From contig JAULBX010029046.1 in assembly GCA_032358255.1 (NCBI GenBank), forward strand, positions 62,001 through 126,000: DNA of 64,000 nt, read 5' to 3'. A program made the translations under genes and the position numbers. Shown here piece by piece: positions 57,069 through 64,000 of the stretch. Every line of letters begins with the position of its first letter. Within the stretch, counting starts at the first letter, position 1. The stretch is from Heterotrichella gracilis. Lineage: Eukaryota > Sar > Xanthophyceae > Tribonematales > Xanthonemataceae. The notes beneath the pieces are model-generated. The model ran no database searches, was not told where the DNA came from, and was given only the letters and a program-made list of their open reading frames with translations.

Positions 57069-60000
57069 CTAGCTGGCAGCAGAGGGGACGTGCACCAGCC
57101 CCCCACCCTTGCCATAGGGTATCGCTGCCCCATCATACCGCGCCCCAACCATATCTTTGTCCAGCCCCCTGTTCCCCTTGCTGCGCGCTGACTTTTTGTG
57201 GAACTTGTACTCGGGCCGCTTGGCCTTGGCCTTGTTGCCGTTCAGCTCCAGCGATTCGAGCAGCTCAAGATCCGCCTCATCCATGACAAGCTGAGAAGCT
57301 GATGCAGCATTTGGCTCAGACCGATCTAGTGCTGACTGTGAAGCCGTGGTGCTTTCGGACCCCCCGCCGGCTGCTGACGTGCCAGCATTGCGCTGTGAGG
57401 TGGTGCCAGATGCAGGGGCATGCGAGCCTGATGGCGCATTGGGCATGGTGTGAGCATCCTCTGCCTCATCATCCTGCAGCAGCACCCGCCAGGTGTCAGC
57501 AGCAGGGCATGCGGTGCAAACAGCCACAAAGACACCTGTGTCTGTAGACGCAATGGACGTTTCCAGGCACCATATGATCAACGCAATGCCGCACCAGAAA
57601 ACTATGGTCGATGAGTGGATCAAGGCACCTGTCCTGATCCACTACTGGCGACAAAGCCAAGGATTCTCATGCAATATGGTATTGTTGATATGCAGCCATG
57701 CAAGTGACTCTGCTTACCTCCTCCTCCTCAGCTTCCAACGCAGCCAGCAGCCCCTCCACCGAATCCCCTTCTCTGATGGTGTGCCTGGCCTCCACCTCCT
57801 CCTCCTCCTCCTCCTCCTCCTCGCTGATGGCGCTGGGCGGCGGCCTCCAGTAGCGCAGCTTGCCCCCCACGTAGTCCTTCAGGATCTGGCGACCCGCGCG
57901 GGTCTCATCAACCAGCCCACTGGACGCGATCCAGCCGCGGGCAGACCCCATTGTGCGCAGCAGCTCTGCGGCTGTCAGCGGGCGCAGCGCGTCTTCGTGC
58001 GCCTCGGGCTTGGGCAGGCGGATGTTGTACACCGTCTCCAGCTGCTCCCGGGAGATGCGGTTGGCGATCTCTTGCACCGGGCCGCGCACGTCGGTCAAGC
58101 GGTCAATGGGGATCACGCCACCTGCCACCATCTCTGGCTTGGAGGGCGCGTAGCGCGGCAACACCAGCCCGGGACAATCGCATAGGCACAGCGATTCGGT
58201 GATGTTGAGGGTCTGGAAATGTTTTGTCTTGCCGGGAGTGGGGGCCACCGCTGTTTTCTTGGACCCAAACAGTGCATTGATGGTGGATGACTTGCCCACA
58301 TTAGGGTACCCTGTCAGGCCCACCACCACACGCTGGCCCTGCAAGTGACAAACATGGAGTCAAAAATACGTCCAAAAAACCCACCCCTGTCATGATGATT
58401 TTGGCAGAAAAATCCAATGAGGACATGCTGGTAGTACCATACCACATGATGCTGAAAGGCATGGTGCAGGAGGAAGGCACCACGGTGCAACGATGCCTAG
58501 ATCCTGCTGCATAGGTGGCCGTACCTGTTGGCTGCTGTCTGCTGCTTTCGCAGCGGATGCATCTGCCCCCGAGGTGGATGCCTTCTCAGCCGCTGCGGCC
58601 TGCGCTGCCTGTTCAAAGAACTGCAGCAGGGCATCCGTCCCCAGCACACGGATGTGCTGCGGGATGTCCAAATCCTCCTGCTCGTCAGGAACCTCACCTG
58701 CAGCACATGGTCATGTCACATGACTCATGTGACAAAGGGACCATGCCACCCTAGCGATTCCAACGGTGCTCCCCATGCAAAAACCCTGAGTGCACAAGGC
58801 CCTATGCCATACACGTCATGCAAGTTGGCGAGGCCCCCCTGCCCCGCCACAACCATGCTGCTTCCACGCCCCATCCAGGCGTCCCCATGCGCACCTGCCA
58901 GGGCGTCAATGGCTGCCTTGGCTGACCAGAAGACGTGGTCAATCCCGCGGCCCATCAGGTACTCGGACCACGCCATGCGCGCCTCTGGCGTGAGCAGGTC
59001 AGCCTTGTTGAGCACCATGAGCGAGCGCTTGGTGGGGTGTATGGCAAGGGCGTACTCGGCCAGGTCCTCAGACCAGTAGAACAGAGGGTCACGTGCGTCG
59101 ACCACCTGTGGCGCAAGGGTGTGGCTGAGGCAGGCACAGCCACGGGAATGGGGCAACCACATCATGGGTGCAACAGACACAACCTGGGCCTAGCACCTTC
59201 CATGCTGTCAGATAGTAACGCCGCAAGTGCCCCCCATGCTACTCGCAACAAGTAGCCCACAAAAGGCAATGCCAACTTGCTGTGGTTGTCCCACTCACCT
59301 GGGCCACAACGTTGGAGCGCTCCAGCACCCTCCACAGCTGGCGCCACACCTCCAGGTTCTTCTCAAAGGGCGTCAGCAGCAGCTCACCCTCAGCCTCCAC
59401 AGCAGCCAGGGCGCGGCGCCATTCCACAAACGCGGCGCGCTCCTGGACGTCGAGCTCGTCAGGGGACATTGAGCGCGTCCACGCAGGGCGCCGAGGGATG
59501 CACAGCCTGCAAACAAGGTATCCCCGCTATCAACCCAGCTGCTGCCATGACCCATAAAAGTGGGTGTGCATAGAACCCCGGTTGAGGAATCCCTGACTTT
59601 CAGAAGAGAGGGATAGAGACAACAATAGTACCTGTCTTTGTACTTTGCCTCCAGCGCTTTGCGCTGCGCGCTGCTGTGGTGCTGCAGGCCCTCCCTGGCA
59701 CCTGTGCTGATAACCACCACTTGCTGCTTCTCGGCAGTGAAGTCCCGGCCAGCAAGTTCCGCCTGGATAAGGCACATAGTGGTCAGGTGGGCACTTCTCC
59801 ACAGAGGGGGCTAGTGCAGCTGTTGAGCTAATTCTGCAACCTGGGCTCACCATGGACATGAGCTCGTACAGGTCGTTTTGCTCCACCACACTCTGCATGT
59901 TTACGCCACCTGTGTCTGTGGTGTAGAGGTGGGCGTTACCGCTGTCCACGGCTTTCTGTACAGGAACACAAGGTTGTTAGGGTTGTTAGGTTGTTAGGGT

Positions 60001-60400
60001 TACTGCACCGGGCAGCAGTTTTGGGTAATGGCGCAGTGCAAGGGCTTGTTGGGCAAGTGCTACCAAACGACCACTATTGGAAGCTTAATAAGACGATGCA
60101 GTCACAGCAACAGTGCCCACGCCAGGGCGTAAGTTTGGCAACAGTGCACCGAGAGCGCTGCGGCTGCATATGCATGCATATTAGGTGGCGGCAAACAGAT
60201 GGGGCGCAGCCGAGGATTGGAACAAGCAAATTAACGAGCAGTAGTTTGAGAACTTAACATGGAGCATTGCAGTTTTGTAAAATAGACGTTGTCCCGCGTA
60301 TCAGCCGCCAGTTAACTCTCACCTTGTGCTTGACGCGATTGGTGAGGGCCTGGCCGACATGTAGCCCAATCTTCCTCGCTTTCCCGTTGTGCTTCCCCAT
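57069..60400 (-). CDS. LSG1: Large-subunit GTPase LSG1 (circularly permuted GTPase), 8 exons
   Basis: Cytoplasmic GTPase that releases the export adaptor NMD3 from pre-60S ribosomes. Exons (minus strand): 60400-60323, 59955-59851, 59762-59632, 59506-59299, 59105-58895, 58697-58525, 58338-57718, 57473-57069; in frame, 643 residues (human 658). The G motifs are in permuted order, diagnostic of the YlqF/LSG1 family: G4 LNKAD (about 206-210) and G5 WSAKAAI come before G1 GYPNVGKSS (312-320), the G2 region KTKHFQT and G3 DCPGL (about 356-360). VVDARDPLFYWSEDL begins the permuted domain. LCIPRRPAWT is also family-typical. The N terminus MGKHNGKARKIG is basic. A (CCT)n run at 57800-57829 encodes a poly-Glu tract after the GTPase domain. 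The C end is basic (KKSARSKGNRG). Divergent from the PH/WW gene. Confidence 0.95.
59968..60002 (+). repeat. GTTAGGGTTGTTAGG repeats in LSG1 intron 1
   Basis: Three to four tandem GTTAGG(GTT) units form a degenerate telomere-like run, 13 bp from the exon 2 acceptor (exon 2 starts at 59955). Confidence 0.65.
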
Positions 60401-60954
60401 GACTAGTGGCTGCACGCAGCGCTTTCTCAAGTTTTGCAAAACCAAGGGAACAACGACGACTCTGTGCTGCTGCGCTCCAAGGTCTTTGTATTGTTAAAAA
60501 GCTAAACACTGTTGCAACAGTTGTTCAGCTTTGGTGGCAATTCTGTGCGGGTGGTGCAGAGTGTACTGCCCGTCTCCCAGCTGTTCAGCTTTTGTATAGG
60601 GTGCAGCCTAGTGTTCACAACCTCGTTCTGTTGTGCACGTTCAGCATGTTTTATGAGTGGGAACCGTGCTGAGCACTTCCGAGCTTGTGAGGACTTTGGA
60701 GCTTGGGAGCATAACACGGTTACCTTCCCGTTTGCAAACGGGAAACCGGTTGCACCTGCTCAGAAACTTGGCTTTACAACGCCTGAATGCAACAGCACAA
60801 GTCCAGTTTGCAACCATAGCAACGTTGTTTCACCACACACTGCGTTGCTGGTTTTTACATCTGGCCACGCTTGCTGTAGCGGTGTTTTCCTGCTCCATAC
60901 CCATATGCATGCTTTCTGAACTCCTTTCAATTTCCCGGCATCAATAGTCTCGTC
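60401..60954. promoter_or_regulatory. Divergent promoter, LSG1 / PH-WW gene, with a perfect 20-bp palindrome
   Basis: 554 bp between outward start codons. TTCCCGTTTGCAAACGGGAA at 60725-60744 is its own reverse complement over all 20 bases. It lies about 211 bp before the PH/WW ATG and 325 bp from the LSG1 ATG. Such symmetry suits a homodimeric regulator. TTGTTCAGCTTT-like phrases also occur twice (about 60519 and 60582). Confidence 0.6.
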
Positions 60955-62842
60955 ATGGCTGACTTCAAAGGAGTCTCTGAAAAGTTCCGGTTGTCGCTTG
61001 TTGATGACGACACTGGAGCAGCGGACCGTGTCGTGTGTGAGCTGGGGCTGGACGGGCTGGTAATCCTCAGCCCAGATGAGAGGCGTACTCTCCGCAAGTA
61101 CCCCTTGAACCATATCAGCCGGTGGGCCCTGCGTGGCTCCAACCTGTTCCTATACACCAAAACGCCAGTGGATGTCGAGGAGCGGACGGTCACTCTGCAA
61201 GCTGACGAGAGGACAATGCGCAGCGTATTGGACACCCTCACCTGTTCCTGCATGCAGTAAGTGTCCTTCTTTCTTTCAACACCAGCCTATCAGCTGCCCT
61301 TATGTTGAAGTAGTGGGTGGCTCATATCTGCAAACTGGTGTAGGTTGTACGAGATTTTGCAGAGCAACCCTGACTCAGCAGCTGGGGACACCACAACAAA
61401 CGCCCTGTCAGCCCTGCTTGATGGGCAAAAGAAGAAGAAAGCCTCGGTATGTGAACCTCTTGTTGCTCAAGATGGAACCTTGGCAATGGTTTCTGGTATC
61501 CCTTGTTTTAGTGCACCTTTATGTTGGCTTTTTAACAACCTCCCTCTCCTTCGCAGTTGCCCACTGCAGATGAGGTTGAGTTCTGGCAGAACCCGGACAA
61601 AACAGGCTGGCTTCACTCCCAGGGGGACTATGTCAAGACCTGGAGGCGCAGGTGGTTCGTGTTGAAACAGGGCTACCTGTTCCGCTTTGCAACCAGCGAT
61701 GTCAACTCAACAAGCAAACCCCGTGGCATTGTGGACCTCAGCAAGGTGTCAGATGTGGCAGACGGGAGGGACGTGACTGGCAAGCAGAACACGCTGAAGC
61801 TCTCCACCCCAACAGCAAAAATCTGCTACCTTGCTGACAGCGAAACTGAGGCGGTGGAGTGGATGTCTGCCTTGGAGGGTGCAGTTCAAAAGGTGGTGAA
61901 AGCGATTGCAGGGGTAGAGGACGAGCCCCCTGCACCCCCTGCTCCCGTGCCAAAGCCAGCTCCACAGCTTGCAGCCGCCCCCAAGGCCTCGTCTTCCAAG
62001 CGCTACACTAGCCCCTCTGCTGACCGCAACACAATGGTGACGGTGCTCAACTACGAGGCGCCCACAGCCCCACCTGGCCCGGCAGACAGGCAGCAGCGGG
62101 CCTCGACGTCCTCCTATGGGCATGGCTACCCAACAATTGCAGGTGGGTCAGTTCATGCTTTCTGCAAGCTTCCACTGTGTACCTTGATAGGGAATCGCAA
62201 GTAGCAAGCAGTTGTTTGCAAACGTTGAGACCCTATTGTATGGTGCAGGCATCGCCGGGGCGCGCCCTGTTGCCGAGCCCGAGACTGTCAAAGTGGATTA
62301 TGGTGCGCAGTATTTTGCCAGCTCAGGCTACAACCCACGGCTGTCTGAGCAGCAGGCTGGCAGCACCTCATCTACAGATACATACCACCCTCCCCAGCAG
62401 TCGTACGGCGCGGCGCAGTACCAGCCTGCCCCCGCGCCTGTGCAGCAGCAGCCTTCAGCAGGATACGGCGCACAGCCAAACTACCTGGACGAGGCTGCGC
62501 AGCACTGGTATGCGCAGCAGGGCTCCCAGGCCACCGCGTACCCAGTCCAGGTAAAGACATGCTGCAGTCGAGTCGTGCATACATCAGTCTGATTGCCAAG
62601 GCGATATCAGCTCCAGCCTCGTTTACCAGAATGCTACAATCTGTGAGCATGGTAGTCAGCTTGCCAAATCGCCATTGACCCATTTGTGCTGTGCCCCGCA
62701 GCAACCGGCCGCTGCCGCCCCACCGGCCATGCCTCCCATGCCGCCAAGTGCGTGGCAGATGCACTATGCAGGCGATGGCAGGCCATACTACTTCAACCCA
62801 CAATCAGGCTTGACACAGTGGGAAGCCCCAGCTGGGATGTGA
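60955..62842 (+). CDS. PH domain protein with C-terminal WW domain, 5 exons
   Basis: Likely phosphoinositide- and proline-motif-binding adaptor. Exons: 60955-61256, 61344-61446, 61557-62142, 62249-62550, 62702-62842; in frame, 477 residues. Residues 1-105 form a beta-rich segment (GLDGLVILSPDERRTLRKYP, then NLFLYTKTPVDVEERTVTL) that resembles a PTB/FERM-F3-type PH-like fold. The PH domain (about 152-255) starts TGWLHSQGDYVKTWRRRWFV and ends EAVEWMSALEGAV; it closely resembles the plant AtPH1 PH domain, with the KTWRRRWF lipid-binding strand. A Pro/Ala/Gln-rich linker follows. The WW domain (449-471) reads WQMHYAGDGRPYYFNPQSGL then TQWEAP, with both tryptophans and the YYF aromatic patch. I know no named gene with this exact order. 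Confidence 0.88.
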
Positions 62843-63489
62843 AGTCAGAAAATAGCACCATTTGGCAGCCTTCAGATAGCTTTCTGCAAGTCCATATTGG
62901 CGATGCGATAGCAGCGGAACTCACTGCTGGTATTGGGGCATTTGCGTTGCGGACAGTACCATTCTGCTTGCAGACAAACTTTGTTGTCGTACTTTCAACA
63001 TTATAGGTATGCTGGCACCGGTGCGTGGTGATTGGGAGTTGTGGAGTGGATCATGTTGAGCCCGGGCCAGGCATGAGTGCTGAAGGCTTTTGAATGTTGT
63101 CTTCTGCCACTACAATCGTGCTCCTGTTTGCTGAGTGTGTGGCAGGAGGGTGGGCCATTGTGCAGCAAAGGCCAAAATGTTTATTGTAATATTGCATCCC
63201 AATTATCCCAATCCCAGTCCCAAACAGGTGTCCCTTGGGGATTATTAATGTTGTGTATGGGATCATGTGATTGCTGACATCAGCTTTCCATTTTAAGCCC
63301 TTTGCGGCCCGCAAGCCGTGCTGCAAGAATCCAGATCCAAGTAGGCGTACGGCCCACCCTTTATCTTGAGCTCTGTTCGCACAGGAACGCCTTGATGCAA
63401 AGGTGTTGAATCGGACTTTGTGAAGTGATTCAACCCTTGAGGTCCCTAGCCAGCCCTGACGCTCGATTGCCCAGGTGGCGGTAGCAGAT
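62843..63489. other. Intergenic region after the PH-WW gene
   Basis: 3' UTR of the PH/WW gene (TGTAA at about 63184) and promoter of the next gene on the same strand. No open frame here has coding character. Confidence 0.45.
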
Positions 63490-64000
63490 ATGGCAATGAA
63501 CGCTAGGTATGGGGTGACGTGCCTTGTGGCACTATAAGCTGCACTGCAACAGAACGCAAAGCATCTGCTTTCCCCGGCACCAAGGGTAGTGTGGGTGGCA
63601 CTGTAGATGACGTCGCGATGCCCACGGTTGCTAGCGAGTGATCACGCCGTCTAGGGGTTGCATGTGCGAATACTGCTAAGCTGATCATCACCCTAGTTGT
63701 TAACGGGCCGCATCTGACGTGTTTTGCAGGGCCAGCACCCTCTCCAGCAGCTCCTTCTTCAAGGTATGCTAGTTTCACTGGGGATGTAGCCTTTCCAAGC
63801 TCTTGCGCTATTCGACGTACAGGTTACTGAGTGGTTTGCCTTGTTGCAGGGAGACTGCCGTCTGTCGCGCCAGGGCGTGCAGGTATGCTTTGCAGCTCAA
63901 CGCTCTTTCTCGTGCTTGCCCTAATGGTCTATCCTACCTTTCGGATATAATGCGTTGTTCTTGGTGTGCCAACCTGAATTGCCTTGCAGGCTCGCGGTGG
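63490..64000 (+). CDS. 5' end of a gene with micro-exons, probable plastid-targeted protein; runs off the window
   Basis: Four small exons join in frame: 63490-63506, 63730-63763, 63850-63882 and 63990 onward, each with GT donor and GCAG acceptor. They encode a start MAMNARASTLSSSSFFKGDC, continuing RLSRQGVQARG. It is Ala/Ser/Arg-rich with few acidic residues, as in algal chloroplast transit peptides. The mature protein lies beyond the edge, so its function is unknown. The alternative is that these AG/GT pairs join by chance. Confidence 0.5.

Noticed and set aside
1-64000. CRISPR arrays, bacterial operons, transposases or viral genes
   Set aside because: Every recognised gene is an intron-bearing eukaryotic nuclear gene; I saw no integrase, transposase, reverse transcriptase or regularly spaced palindromic repeats.

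Overview
This is a window of nuclear DNA from a green alga. The genes are eukaryotic and intron-dense, and most introns end in (T)GCAG. Short CCCTAAA/TTTAGGG telomere-like motifs of the plant/green-algal type sit inside introns. The gene set combines a ciliary outer-arm dynein heavy chain, a plastid-type starch synthase with a transit-peptide-like N terminus, and a selenocysteine tRNA; together these fit Chlorophyta best. I cannot name the species. All assignments come from reading motifs and translated exons; no database search was run.

Layout: (1) 1.6-28.0 kb, +: one giant gene of about 70 exons for a dynein heavy chain of the outer-arm gamma (ODA2/DNAH5/DNAH8) class, with its extreme N terminus unresolved. 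(2) 29.9-28.1 kb, -: TFIIH subunit TFB4/p34, 9 exons. (3) 30.7-38.0 kb, +: SLC9B/NHA-type cation/proton antiporter, 14 exons, with a tRNA-Sec gene on the opposite strand inside intron 12. (4) 41.5-39.2 kb, -: BCAS2/SPF27 splicing factor, 6 exons. (5) 42.2-48.8 kb, +: GT5 starch synthase of granule-bound type, 9 exons, with very large insertions. (6) 53.2-50.4 kb, -: alpha-solenoid (ARM/HEAT-like) protein of unknown function. (7) 54.0-56.2 kb, +: TRM6. (8) 60.4-57.1 kb, -: LSG1 GTPase. (9) 61.0-62.8 kb, +: PH + WW domain protein. (10) 63.5 kb to the edge, +: start of a gene with very small exons and a plastid-transit-like N terminus. Genes 1-9 alternate strand without exception, so each gene pair is either convergent (gaps from 58 bp to 1.6 kb) or shares a divergent promoter of 0.55-0.85 kb.

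Genes 2-9 were rebuilt exon by exon and every junction keeps frame. The products are housekeeping or organelle functions (transcription/repair, splicing, tRNA modification, 60S export, starch synthesis, ion transport, motility) and do not form a pathway.

The most unusual signal is structural. In the antiporter gene, and at single sites in BCAS2 and the starch synthase, introns contain local copies of the neighbouring exon edge with its splice site. These 'echoes' are tens of bp away, and several are joined by telomere-like CCCTAAA filler. One acceptor plus exon start is present three times at an exact 77-bp period. This looks like a recurring repair or duplication process that builds decoy splice sites.
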